The notes under the pieces are model-generated. The model saw only the letters and a list, made by a program, of their open reading frames with translations. It had not been told where the DNA came from and ran no database searches. Shown one piece after another: positions 46,995-55,840 of a stretch of 64,000 nucleotides of DNA. The translations under genes and the position numbers were made by a program. Numbering within the stretch: position 1 is the stretch's first letter; each line of letters starts with the position of its first letter. This DNA comes from Metabacillus halosaccharovorans (GTDB lineage Bacteria; Bacillota; Bacilli; Bacillales; Bacillaceae), in NCBI RefSeq assembly GCF_002019635.1, contig NZ_KV917371.1, forward strand, positions 2,829,977 to 2,893,976. The letters run 5' to 3'.

Positions 46995-47932
46995 GTAGCC
47001 TGCCAAATCTCTCACCATCAACAATTGAGGTGAAAAAGGAGAAGGCAATCTATAGAAAAAGAGAAGGATCCAATCTATTCATGGGATTACTCTATTTAGC
47101 GCCTTCTATTATCCTATTTGGGTTATTTCTTTTTTATCCAATGATTCGAACATTATATTTAAGCTTTTTTTTGACAGATGGTCAAGGTGTACCGGTTTCC
47201 TTTGTTGGCTTTGAAAATTTTACATATCTCTTTCAGTCTGCAAGTTTTCAAAAAAGTATTACAGCAACCATATTATTTGTTTTATATACAGTTCCACTAG
47301 GAGTTATTTTAGCTCTATTTCTTGCTATTATCGCCAATGAGAAAGTTAGAGGAATTGGATTCTTCAGAACGATGTTTTCTTCGACTATGGGCATGAGTGT
47401 AGCTGCTTCATCTGTTATTTGGATGTTTATGTACAACCCTGCAATCGGAATCTTTAATAAGCTGGTTGTTGCGTTGGGTGGTTCAGAAGTGCAATGGTTG
47501 CTTGATCCAAAGTTTGCCTTACTTTCTGTTGCCGTTTCAACCATCTGGATGAATACCGGCTTTTCGTTTCTCATCTTATTAGGCGGCTTGCAAAATATAG
47601 ATGAGCATCTCTATGAAAATGCGGACATTGCAGGAGTGAGTTATTGGTATAAGCTTAGAAAAATAACAGTTCCTTTGTTATCACCGACTTTGTTTTTTAT
47701 AGTGACAGTGTCCTTAATCAATTCATTTCAAACTTTCGGCCAAATTGATATTTTAACAAAAGGCGGTCCGATCGAATCAACAAATGTCATCGTCTATTCA
47801 ATTTATAAGGATGCCTTCGTAAACTACAATGTCGGTTCAGCAAGTGCTCAGGCAACGATTCTATTCTTTTGTATTTTATTTATTACGATTCTTCAATTTA
47901 AGCTTGGAGAACGGAAGGTGCATTATCAATGA
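46991..47932 (+). CDS. ugpA: Glycerol-3-phosphate-type ABC permease (UgpA-like)
   Basis: 313 aa MalF-type permease with six helices and the EAA loop (DEHLYENADIAGVSYWYKLR). Start is TTG 46991, supported by AAGGAGG eight bases before; the start codon overlaps the preceding stop. Pairs with the UgpE-like subunit that overlaps its own end by 4 bp. Confidence 0.87.
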   Translation: MSSLPNLSPSTIEVKKEKAIYRKREGSNLFMGLLYLAPSIILFGLFLFYPMIRTLYLSFFLTDGQGVPVSFVGFENFTYLFQSASFQKSITATILFVLYTVPLGVILALFLAIIANEKVRGIGFFRTMFSSTMGMSVAASSVIWMFMYNPAIGIFNKLVVALGGSEVQWLLDPKFALLSVAVSTIWMNTGFSFLILLGGLQNIDEHLYENADIAGVSYWYKLRKITVPLLSPTLFFIVTVSLINSFQTFGQIDILTKGGPIESTNVIVYSIYKDAFVNYNVGSASAQATILFFCILFITILQFKLGERKVHYQ

Positions 47933-48741
47933 GTATTACTAGAAAAATTGTTTTATATAGTCTGTTAATCATTTCAGTCATATTTATGATGTTTCCGATT
48001 TTTTATGCATTTATGATCAGCTTTATGCAAGGTGGAGAGATATTAAGAGGAAATCTTATTCCCGATTCTTTCACATTTGCTAATTATCAATCAGCTTTTG
48101 AAAAGGTTCCTCTTTTTCAGTATCTATGGAATAGTTTTTATGTTTCAGCCGTTGTTATGATAGGGCAGTTAATTGTTTCAAGTCTGGCGGCATATGCATT
48201 TGTATTTATGACCTTTAAAGGGAGAGATTTTATTTTCTTTGTTTTTATCTCAACAATGATGATCCCTTGGGAAGCAACGATGGTCCCGAATTTTATTACG
48301 GTGCAAAAGCTTGGATGGCTTAATTCTTATTCAAGTTTGACGATTCCATTCTTTGCCTTAGCATTCGGGACGTTCTTACTAAGGCAACAGTTCAAAACGA
48401 TTCCTAAGGAATTATTTGAAGCTTCGCAAGTGGCAGGGATAAGTCGTTTTCGCTTTTTTTGGAATGTTGTACTGCCTGTATCCAAGACAAGCTTAATAAC
48501 ATTAGGAATTTATAGTTTTTTAACAACATGGAATATGTATTTGTGGCCGCTGCTTGTTACCAATAATGAAAGTGTCCGGACGGTGCAAATTGGTCTTAAA
48601 CAGCTCCAATCACAGGAAATTTCAACTGAATGGGGGGTGGTTATGGCAGCAGTAGTAGTCGTTATACTCCCAACTCTGATTCTTTTATTTATTGGACAAA
48701 AACGTCTTCAAAATGGATTGACTCAAGGTGCAATTAAGTAG
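47929..48741 (+). CDS. ugpE: Glycerol-3-phosphate-type ABC permease (UgpE-like)
   Basis: 270 aa MalG-type permease, six helices, EAA loop PKELFEASQVAGISRFRFFW. Translation is coupled by the ATGA overlap with the preceding permease gene. Length and order match ugpA-ugpE pairs. Confidence 0.87.
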   Translation: MSITRKIVLYSLLIISVIFMMFPIFYAFMISFMQGGEILRGNLIPDSFTFANYQSAFEKVPLFQYLWNSFYVSAVVMIGQLIVSSLAAYAFVFMTFKGRDFIFFVFISTMMIPWEATMVPNFITVQKLGWLNSYSSLTIPFFALAFGTFLLRQQFKTIPKELFEASQVAGISRFRFFWNVVLPVSKTSLITLGIYSFLTTWNMYLWPLLVTNNESVRTVQIGLKQLQSQEISTEWGVVMAAVVVVILPTLILLFIGQKRLQNGLTQGAIK

Positions 48742-48771
48742 ACAGAACCTTAAAATGAGGAGGAATGAATT

Positions 48772-50151
48772 ATGCAAAAGAAAATACTTATTGTCTTATC
48801 TGCTTTATTTTTAATGCTATTAGGTGCTTGTTCGAGCTCAAATTCTTCTACAACTGGTTCCCAAACTGAAGGTGAAAGTACAAGTGGTGCAGGAGCAGAA
48901 GAAACATCTGGAAAGCAGGAAGTTGTGTTCTGGCATGCAATGAGCGGTGAACTGGAGACGGTGTTAAATGATATTGCGGCTGACTTTAATGAGTCACAGG
49001 ATAATATTGAAGTAAAGCCAATTTTCCAAGGAACGTATGAAGAGGCATTAACGAAATTTAATACAGTTGCCGGTACGGAGGATGCACCAACGATCATGCA
49101 GGTTTTTGAAGTTGGGACAAAGTATATGATTGATAGCGGACATATCCAACCTGTTCAGAAGTTCATTGATGAAGATAATTATGATACATCACAATGGGAA
49201 AAAAATATTTCAAATTACTATACAGTTGATGGAGAACAGTATTCAATGCCGTTTAACTCTTCAACACCTGTTTTAATTTATAATAAAGACGCATTTGAAG
49301 CAGCCGGACTTGATCCTGAAAAGGCACCGATGACTTATAGTGAATTAAAGGATGCTGCAAAAAAACTAACAAAAGCTGAAGGTGGAGAAACAAGTCAATA
49401 TGGATTCTCAATCTTAAACTATGGATGGTTCTTTGAGGAATTATTGGCAGAACAGGGTGGTCATTATGTGGATAATGAAAATGGCCGTGCAGGTAATGCA
49501 ACCAAAGCAACATTTAATGATGATTTAGGGTTAAATGTTTTTCAATTGATTTCAGATATGCACAAGGAAGGTACATATTATAATGTTGGTCAAAACTGGG
49601 ATGATATGCGTGCTGCATTTCAATCAGGTAAAATGGCTATGTACTTAGATTCTTCTGCAGGTGTAAAAGCAATTGTTGATAATGCAGACTTTGAGGTTGG
49701 TGTTTCATATCTTCCAATTCCGGATGATTCAGAAAGAAATGGTGTTATCATCGGTGGTGCTTCCGTATGGATGTCAAGTGGAATTGCTGAAGAAAAGCAA
49801 AAAGCTGCATGGGAGTTTATGAAATACTTAACAACTCCTGAGGTACAAGCAGAATGGCATGTGAAAACAGGGTATTTTGCTATTAACCCTGCTGCTTATG
49901 ATCAAGATCTTGTCACGCAAGAATGGGAAAAATACCCACAGTTAAAAGTAACAGTTGATCAATTACGTGATACCAAAACTAATACAGCAACACAAGGTGC
50001 CTTAATATCAGTGTTCCCGGAATCAAGGCAAAAAGTAGTAACAGCAATGGAGAGTTTGTACCAAGGAATGGATCCTAAAGAAGCATTGGATCAAGCAGCT
50101 GAAGAGACAAATCGTGCCCTGGAAGTAGCAAACAAAAAACAGGGCAACTAA
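48772..50151 (+). CDS. ugpB: Glycerol-3-phosphate-type binding lipoprotein (UgpB-like)
   Basis: 459 aa; lipobox LLGAC at about residue 20, Ser/Thr-rich linker, then a family 1 binding protein. FWHAMSGELETVLNDIAADF and the APTIMQVFEVGTKYMIDSG segment closely follow E. coli UgpB, which binds sn-glycerol-3-phosphate and glycerophosphodiesters. It closes the ugpC-A-E-B operon; GAGGAGGAAT precedes the ATG and a terminator follows. Substrate is inferred from these similarities. Confidence 0.88.
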   Translation: MQKKILIVLSALFLMLLGACSSSNSSTTGSQTEGESTSGAGAEETSGKQEVVFWHAMSGELETVLNDIAADFNESQDNIEVKPIFQGTYEEALTKFNTVAGTEDAPTIMQVFEVGTKYMIDSGHIQPVQKFIDEDNYDTSQWEKNISNYYTVDGEQYSMPFNSSTPVLIYNKDAFEAAGLDPEKAPMTYSELKDAAKKLTKAEGGETSQYGFSILNYGWFFEELLAEQGGHYVDNENGRAGNATKATFNDDLGLNVFQLISDMHKEGTYYNVGQNWDDMRAAFQSGKMAMYLDSSAGVKAIVDNADFEVGVSYLPIPDDSERNGVIIGGASVWMSSGIAEEKQKAAWEFMKYLTTPEVQAEWHVKTGYFAINPAAYDQDLVTQEWEKYPQLKVTVDQLRDTKTNTATQGALISVFPESRQKVVTAMESLYQGMDPKEALDQAAEETNRALEVANKKQGN

Positions 50152-50176
50152 AAGGAGCACAGTAATTTAATATATT

Positions 50177-50211
50177 GACCCTGGAGGGATTTCAGCTTCC
50201 GGGGTCTTTTT
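50177..50211 (+). terminator. Terminator of the ugp-type operon
   Basis: GACCCTGGAG / CTTCCGGGGTC stem followed by five to six T. Confidence 0.85.
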
Positions 50212-50569
50212 GCTTATCGGGAAAAAGAAGAATATGTCCCAAAAATTGATAGAGTCGACAATTTGATTGCACAATCTATTATTTCCATAATAACAATTAA
50301 GTAAAGGTTAACAATTAAGAGTTTATCCAATTTAGGCAATGAACAACTTCACCGCGTTAAAAAAACCATGTACAACAGTTGTCAGGACTGATTATTCAAA
50401 AAATGTTTTCTTCAGCAAATTAAATTTTTATTATTTTTTTAGAGCAGGTAATTTATTTTATTACAATAAAATTAAAATGTGAGATCCTCTGACATTTCTA
50501 TTGTTTTCTTTGGGCGCATTGATTATAATCTCCTTAGAAAGAAAATTCTGTATTTTCAAAAAGGGGGTA
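50212..50569. other. Intergenic region without recognised features
   Basis: AT-rich, no convincing gene or hairpin. It must contain the promoter of the amino acid symporter. A reading frame opening upstream of 50570 has no RBS and is not part of the conserved protein. Confidence 0.4.
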
Positions 50570-52030
50570 ATGCAATTGGAGGAATTTGTTACTGCATTAA
50601 ACGGCATTTTATGGAGTACACCTGTTATTTATATTTTACTTGGTGTTGGTCTTTTGTTTTCGATCTTAACTCGTTTCCTGCAAGTAAGGCATATTAAAGA
50701 AATGGTAACGCTTATGTTTAAAGGTAAGAGCTCTGAAGCTGGAGTTTCTTCTTTCCAAGCATTAGCGATGGCTCTTTCTGGACGTGTAGGAACAGGAAAT
50801 ATCGCAGGGGTAGCAACTGCAATTGCCTTTGGGGGGCCCGGGGCAGTATTCTGGATGTGGACAATTGCTTTTATAGGTGCTTCCAGTGCGTTCATTGAGT
50901 CTACTCTTGCTCAGATTTATAAGGTTAAACAAGATGGGCAATATCGTGGAGGTCCAGCTTATTTTATTGAAAAAGGAATTGGATGGAAATGGTTTGCTGT
51001 TCTTTTTGCATTTGCAGCACTCATTGCCATGGCGATTTTAATGCCGGGAGTTCAATCGAATTCCATTGCGGTCGGGATGGAAAATGCATTTGGAATTCCA
51101 AAAGCAGCAACTGGCTTAGTTGTCATTTTATTATTAGCATTTATTATTTTCGGCGGGGTTAAACGAATTGCTTCAACAGCACAGCTGATTGTGCCGTTCA
51201 TGGCATTAGGGTATATTGCTTTATCACTAGTTATTATTTTAATGAATATTACAGAATTACCTGGAGTTATTTCTCTTATTTTCCGCAGTGCATTTGCATT
51301 GGATTCAGCTTTTGGTGGTTTAATCGGTATGGCCATTTCTTGGGGTGTAAAGAGGGGGATTTACTCAAATGAAGCCGGTCAAGGTACTGGTCCGCATATG
51401 GCTGCAGCAGCAGAGGTTTCACACCCTGCCAAGCAAGGTTTAGTTCAAGCTTTCTCTGTTTATATTGATACATTATTTGTTTGCTCAGCAACAGCATTTA
51501 TGATTCTTTTTACAGGTTTATATAATACTCAGGCACCGGACGGTTCATTTATTGTGAACAAATTAGAAGGTGTTGAAGCAGGTCCTGGATTTACACAAGC
51601 TGCAATTGATAGTGTTATCCCTGGATTTGGAGCTGGATTTGTAGCCATTGCATTATTTTTCTTTGCTTTTACAACGATTATGGCGTATTACTATATTGCT
51701 GAAACAAATATTGCCTATTTGCTTCGAGGGAAAAATAATAAAATCCCAATGTTAGTTCTTAAGTTTATCTTATTAGCTGCAACTTTCTATGGTGCTGTGA
51801 AAACGGCAAGCCTGGCCTGGGCTCTGGGAGATGTCGGATTAGGACTAATGGTATGGCTGAATGTTATCGCAATCTTAATTTTGGCTAAACCTGCTTTACT
51901 TGCACTAAAAGATTATGAGCGACAAAAGAAGGAAGGGAAAGACCCTGTCTTTGATCCAAAAGCATTAGGAATAAAAAATGCAGACTATTGGGAAACAGAA
52001 TATAAAAGTGATCAAGATCAAGCTTCTTAA
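50570..52030 (+). CDS. Sodium:alanine/glycine (glutamine) symporter, AGCS family
   Basis: 486 aa with about 11 helices. GRVGTGNIAGVATAIAFGGP is the AGCS signature region in helix 3, and GVKRGIYSNEAGQGTGPHMA is the second conserved block. Family members import alanine, glycine or glutamine with Na+ or H+. ATG 50570 lies only three bases after the GGGGG tract, whereas TTG 50576 (then EEFVTALNGILW) has ideal spacing and is a good alternative start. Confidence 0.92.
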   Translation: MQLEEFVTALNGILWSTPVIYILLGVGLLFSILTRFLQVRHIKEMVTLMFKGKSSEAGVSSFQALAMALSGRVGTGNIAGVATAIAFGGPGAVFWMWTIAFIGASSAFIESTLAQIYKVKQDGQYRGGPAYFIEKGIGWKWFAVLFAFAALIAMAILMPGVQSNSIAVGMENAFGIPKAATGLVVILLLAFIIFGGVKRIASTAQLIVPFMALGYIALSLVIILMNITELPGVISLIFRSAFALDSAFGGLIGMAISWGVKRGIYSNEAGQGTGPHMAAAAEVSHPAKQGLVQAFSVYIDTLFVCSATAFMILFTGLYNTQAPDGSFIVNKLEGVEAGPGFTQAAIDSVIPGFGAGFVAIALFFFAFTTIMAYYYIAETNIAYLLRGKNNKIPMLVLKFILLAATFYGAVKTASLAWALGDVGLGLMVWLNVIAILILAKPALLALKDYERQKKEGKDPVFDPKALGIKNADYWETEYKSDQDQAS

Positions 52031-52036
52031 AAAAAG

Positions 52037-52069
52037 TGGGTTAGCCATTAGTGGTTAACCCATTTTTTT
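52037..52069 (+). terminator. Terminator after the AGCS symporter
   Basis: TGGGTTA...TAACCCA stem followed by seven T. Confidence 0.9.
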
Positions 52070-52121
52070 GTGTAAATTTCCTAAAAATGCACAATATAAA
52101 AAGACGTAAGGAGGGGATAAC

Positions 52122-52277
52122 ATGTCCAAGCAGGGAAAGCAGAATGCTGAGCAAACGAGTCAGCAATTAGCAAAGCAAAAAGCAAAAAATAATGTGGAAT
52201 TTGGTTCTGACGTACAAGTTGGGAACAGCCAGCACCAAAGTCAGAAAAAAAGCGGTAAACAAGTTAACAAGAAATAA
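52122..52277 (+). CDS. Small gamma-type SASP-like spore protein
   Basis: 51 residues, almost entirely Gln, Lys, Asn and Ser, without Trp or Cys: MSKQGKQNAEQTSQQLAKQK then NNVEFGSDVQVGN. The QNAEQ/QQLAKQ and EFGSDV elements recall gamma-type SASP (SspE: FGTEFASET with KQNQQSA), an amino acid store in spores. A very strong TAAGGAGGGG precedes the ATG. The family call is by composition and motif likeness, hence moderate. Confidence 0.6.
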   Translation: MSKQGKQNAEQTSQQLAKQKAKNNVEFGSDVQVGNSQHQSQKKSGKQVNKK

Positions 52278-52289
52278 TGAAAAACAAAG

Positions 52290-52322
52290 AGGACAGCCCC
52301 AATATATTTTGGGAACTGTCCT
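52290..52322. terminator. Terminator between the SASP-like gene and the ABC permease gene
   Basis: AGGACAG-CCCCAA / TTGGG-CTGTCCT with a T-rich tail in the minus direction. Confidence 0.8.
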
Positions 52323-52328
52323 TAACAT

Positions 52329-54335
52329 CTACTGAACCTGACTCTTTATATCTTCTGGTAAATGTGGAGTTGGAATAGATCCGTACCATACATTTCCGTC
52401 AGTTAACGTAAGCTTAACATAGTACGTGTTTTCTTCGGAGTACTCAGAGAAATGATAGATGATTGTAGAAAGTGTTTCTTTATCTGAAATTGTTGCATGA
52501 TTTTCGCCACTTTCAAATATCTCTTCTGTCATATAAACATCCTCTTGTGAATTATGAGGTATGTATGTCACTTCTGCCTTCGTAATATCATCTTCATCCA
52601 CTCGAGCTTTTTCTAGATAATCATTCTCCTCTAACCATTTTGTAACATGAGTATAAGATTTCTTCCAATCTACCATATATCCCTCAAGCATATAATTTGT
52701 ATCAGAGTTTGTTGGTTTATATCCCATTTCGATATAAGCCCATGGGGTAGCTGTGCTTACAACATCATCTGCAGACTGTGATAGAAAGTCTTTTTCTATT
52801 GCTTTTTTGAATTCCGATATTTCTTTTTCATCGGTAATCATAACAGGGTTGTGCTGATTGCTAGGACCGTAAGGAACAACCTGAATATTGATAACATCAT
52901 CTCTTTGGAGTTGTAGGTATTCAGGTAAATTCATTTTATAGTCGCTTGCTTCCAATATTGGTTTAAGTTCATCCTGCAATGTGTTAACCGGGATTTGATA
53001 TTCGCGTTTCAGTTCTTCCCCGTTATTTAACCTGTACACAAAAACCGCTGAAAGTTGGTGTAAATGAATATCATCTTTTTGCTTTTCAATAAAATCTCTT
53101 TGTTGAATAATTTCCTCGTGTAAGTTTCTTATATCCTGGATATAAAGTTTTGAGTCAGAATAAGGATCTATATCTATATCACTGTCCTCTAATTCTTGTA
53201 AATAGTATGATTCACCAAAGTAAACCTCTTCTATTTGATCCATTCTAGGAAGTTTTGTTTCATAATTGAATACATCTGTTTTAATACTAAAAAGAATGGC
53301 GACAAACACGATACTATAAACAGCAAAACCTGTTAAGAAGCGAAGGTGGAAGATACGCCAAGTTTTTTGCAAAATCATTTCTGCAGCCGTGTATCCAATT
53401 AAAGCACCGATAATATAACCAAATATAATCCAATTCCAATTTAAGGTTCCTGAAACTGAAAAATAAGTTCCTCCCAGAATCATAGCGCAAAAGGTAACAC
53501 CATACTTAAAGATTGGTTTCATAAATGAGAAAGCAAAAACTTCGGTTGCTCGTTCAAGTTGTCTATAACGATAGAAGGCTAAGCCCAACACAAATGACAA
53601 AATGGTTATCCCTGTATAGATGACTAATTCGACCATCGAGTATGGTTCACTTTCTCCCCAGTTTTCAATAAAACGTATAAAAGGAGACAAATACATTAAC
53701 TTATCTTCGATGAAAATAGGTGTAAATCCAAATAGTAAATAAGATAGATTATATGAAACTAATGAAACCAAGCCAATCGGCAAAAATAAGAATACGTATG
53801 TTAGAATTGCCTGTGCTGTTGTCATACCTGTTATTAAGCCGACAGCTACAGGAAAAGCAAACATCATGCATGTTAAAAGAATAGTTAAACATGTCCACGT
53901 TAATAAATCTGATAAGGTTAGAATCCCATCAAAACCTTCAATAGAATTTGCGACGAAAAATGTAATGATGGCAGTTATCATAATCGGAACAATTAATAAT
54001 AGTAGACCACTGATAATATGGCTAACATATAAGGTTTCTCTCCGTATGGGCAGGCTGTGCATCATATCTACTGAAGATTCGCTTTGGATATAGCGGAAAA
54101 GTAGTAAAGCAGCTGCAACCGGGATTGAAAAGTATAATAATACCTGGATTTCAGTATTGACCTTCAGGTAATTATCGTAATCTGTAAATAAAATATACTC
54201 TTGTGAAGCGAGCTGTAGAATTCCTAAAGGTACAGCGAATAGTAAACCGAGAAAGTAGACGATGCTAACCCAGCCATGCTGTCTAAAATCTTGTTTAATC
54301 ACTGCAGGTTTAAAGAAGGATTTTTTCGATTTCAT
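52329..54335 (-). CDS. Large ABC permease of a YtrA-regulated transporter
   Basis: 668 aa: about ten hydrophobic segments in residues 20-350, then a hydrophilic extracytoplasmic or cytoplasmic domain (about 355-660) with Asp/Glu/Tyr-rich sequence. SSVDMMHSLPIRRETLYVSH is the coupling segment found in YtrC/D-type permeases. Its start overlaps the ATPase gene by 26 bp. In B. subtilis the YtrABCDEF system answers to cell-wall antibiotics; a similar role is inferred. Confidence 0.78.
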   Translation of the reverse strand: MKSKKSFFKPAVIKQDFRQHGWVSIVYFLGLLFAVPLGILQLASQEYILFTDYDNYLKVNTEIQVLLYFSIPVAAALLLFRYIQSESSVDMMHSLPIRRETLYVSHIISGLLLLIVPIMITAIITFFVANSIEGFDGILTLSDLLTWTCLTILLTCMMFAFPVAVGLITGMTTAQAILTYVFLFLPIGLVSLVSYNLSYLLFGFTPIFIEDKLMYLSPFIRFIENWGESEPYSMVELVIYTGITILSFVLGLAFYRYRQLERATEVFAFSFMKPIFKYGVTFCAMILGGTYFSVSGTLNWNWIIFGYIIGALIGYTAAEMILQKTWRIFHLRFLTGFAVYSIVFVAILFSIKTDVFNYETKLPRMDQIEEVYFGESYYLQELEDSDIDIDPYSDSKLYIQDIRNLHEEIIQQRDFIEKQKDDIHLHQLSAVFVYRLNNGEELKREYQIPVNTLQDELKPILEASDYKMNLPEYLQLQRDDVINIQVVPYGPSNQHNPVMITDEKEISEFKKAIEKDFLSQSADDVVSTATPWAYIEMGYKPTNSDTNYMLEGYMVDWKKSYTHVTKWLEENDYLEKARVDEDDITKAEVTYIPHNSQEDVYMTEEIFESGENHATISDKETLSTIIYHFSEYSEENTYYVKLTLTDGNVWYGSIPTPHLPEDIKSQVQ

Positions 54336-55212
54336 AGCCTACATCCTCCATTTCATAAATGAAAATTTCTTCTAGTGTTAACGGTAATAAATCATAGATG
54401 AGAACAGGGGATGAGTGAATAATTTTGTTGATTTGTTCTTCACTGCCCCGAACGATTAAGAGAGAAACACTTCCACGTTTCTCATGATGTAAAATGGTTA
54501 ATTGATTTAATATGTGCTCTTCATGGGTTGGATCGGCTAAGGCTAGTTGGATTTTGTGAGTATCCGATTTTATATCATCAATTTCCTTTTCAATGATGAT
54601 TTTGCCATTATGCATGATTCCAACATGATCACATAAATCTTCAATTTCCCGTAAGTTATGAGATGAAATAATGACTGTCAGCCCTCTTTCAGCTACATCT
54701 TGGAATAGTAAATTCTTCACTTTTTGTCTCATAACCGGATCCAGACCGTCAATAGGCTCATCAAGGATAAGAACATCAGGCATTGCAGATAATGCCAGCC
54801 AAAAAGCGACCTGTCGCTTCATTCCTTTGGACAATCGGTGAACTTTCCGATTTAATTCAATATTAAAGGCGGAACTCAGTTGCTCAAAGCGTTCTTTACT
54901 CCAACCTGGATAATATTCTTCATATTGAGAAGCCATCTGAGCAACGGTAGCTTGAGGAAAGAAGTAAATAACATCAGGGATAAAGACAACTTTCTCTTTT
55001 ATAGCTAAATTTTCATAAGCAGGTAAATCATTAATCTCAATCGTACCTTTATCAGGTCGATTAATGCCTGCAATCATTTTTAATAGTGAGGTTTTACCCG
55101 CACCGTTTGATCCGAGTAAGCCGTAAATGGAGCCCTTTTTCACTTGGAGGGTTAGATCATCTACTGCTAAGTGCTTGTTGTATGTTTTGCTTATAGATTG
55201 CACTCTAATCAT
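54310..55212 (-). CDS. ABC transporter ATPase of a YtrB type
   Basis: 300 aa; Walker A GSNGAGKTS, signature LSKGMKRQ, Walker B VLILDEPIDGLD and SSHNL switch. FIPDVIYFFPQATVAQMASQ is typical of this group. It overlaps both the GntR gene (4 bp) and the permease gene, so the three are one operon transcribed leftwards. Confidence 0.9.
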   Translation of the reverse strand: MIRVQSISKTYNKHLAVDDLTLQVKKGSIYGLLGSNGAGKTSLLKMIAGINRPDKGTIEINDLPAYENLAIKEKVVFIPDVIYFFPQATVAQMASQYEEYYPGWSKERFEQLSSAFNIELNRKVHRLSKGMKRQVAFWLALSAMPDVLILDEPIDGLDPVMRQKVKNLLFQDVAERGLTVIISSHNLREIEDLCDHVGIMHNGKIIIEKEIDDIKSDTHKIQLALADPTHEEHILNQLTILHHEKRGSVSLLIVRGSEEQINKIIHSSPVLIYDLLPLTLEEIFIYEMEDVGYEIEKILL

Positions 55213-55595
55213 TTCTTCTTTCCTCCCTTTGTTTGTTGATGTGCTTCATCAAACAAGACATATAGATCCTCTTTTGTTAGACCCAGGTATATGGCTTCTG
55301 CGATAAGCTTTTGGATATCTTTTTTGAGATCCAGCAGGTTCTGTTCGTTTGTCATTTGTTCAATTGCCGCAACAAAGTTTCCTTTCCCTTTAATGGAGTA
55401 TAAGTACCCTTGGTTTTCAAGCTCTCGGTAAGCTCTTTGAATGGTATTCGGGTTAACGGTTAATTGACTGGATAGCGCCCTTACCGAGGGTAATTGCTCA
55501 TCAGGTCTTAAGATGCGGTGAATAATAAGCTCTTTAATCTTATCGACTAACTGTTCGTATATAGGCTTTCTGCTTCTAACATCAAGCTGGAACAT
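55209..55595 (-). CDS. GntR-family transcriptional repressor, YtrA type
   Basis: 128 aa with an N-terminal winged helix (SRKPIYEQLVDKIKELIIHR; PSVRALSSQLTVNPNTIQRA) and a short helical C-terminus, as in YtrA (130 aa). Start ATG 55595 has AAGGGGGC before it; longer upstream codons are not conserved. Such proteins autorepress their ABC operon, and a palindromic site lies 22 bp upstream. Confidence 0.9.
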   Translation of the reverse strand: MFQLDVRSRKPIYEQLVDKIKELIIHRILRPDEQLPSVRALSSQLTVNPNTIQRAYRELENQGYLYSIKGKGNFVAAIEQMTNEQNLLDLKKDIQKLIAEAIYLGLTKEDLYVLFDEAHQQTKGGKKK

Positions 55596-55616
55596 TTGCA
55601 GCCCCCTTTGTCTTAA

Positions 55617-55639
55617 CTGTATTAATAATGTTAGTACAG
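55617..55639 (-). promoter_or_regulatory. Probable operator of the YtrA-type repressor
   Basis: CTGTATTA-N7-TAGTACAG, an inverted repeat with 7 of 8 arm pairs, immediately upstream of the repressor gene and overlapping TATA-rich promoter sequence; the TGTA/TACA arms suit a YtrA-subfamily GntR site. Confidence 0.6.
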
Positions 55640-55840
55640 TTAATATAGTATATGTTCGTTGTGGAGATTGCAATCGTAAATTGAGAAATATTTTCCAAAA
55701 AATTTCTGCAAATTTTGTCATGAAGAAAACATCCTTGATATTACTATTACAGAACATTGCTAACAGGCGCTTGCGCTTTTCTTAATTCAAACTACCTGTT
55801 ATTCTATACAGAGATAAAAACTGTGAAGGATTGGATAAAG

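Noticed and set aside
50479..50697. Open frame upstream of and overlapping the AGCS symporter start
   Set aside because: Different frame from the symporter, no RBS, no conserved features.
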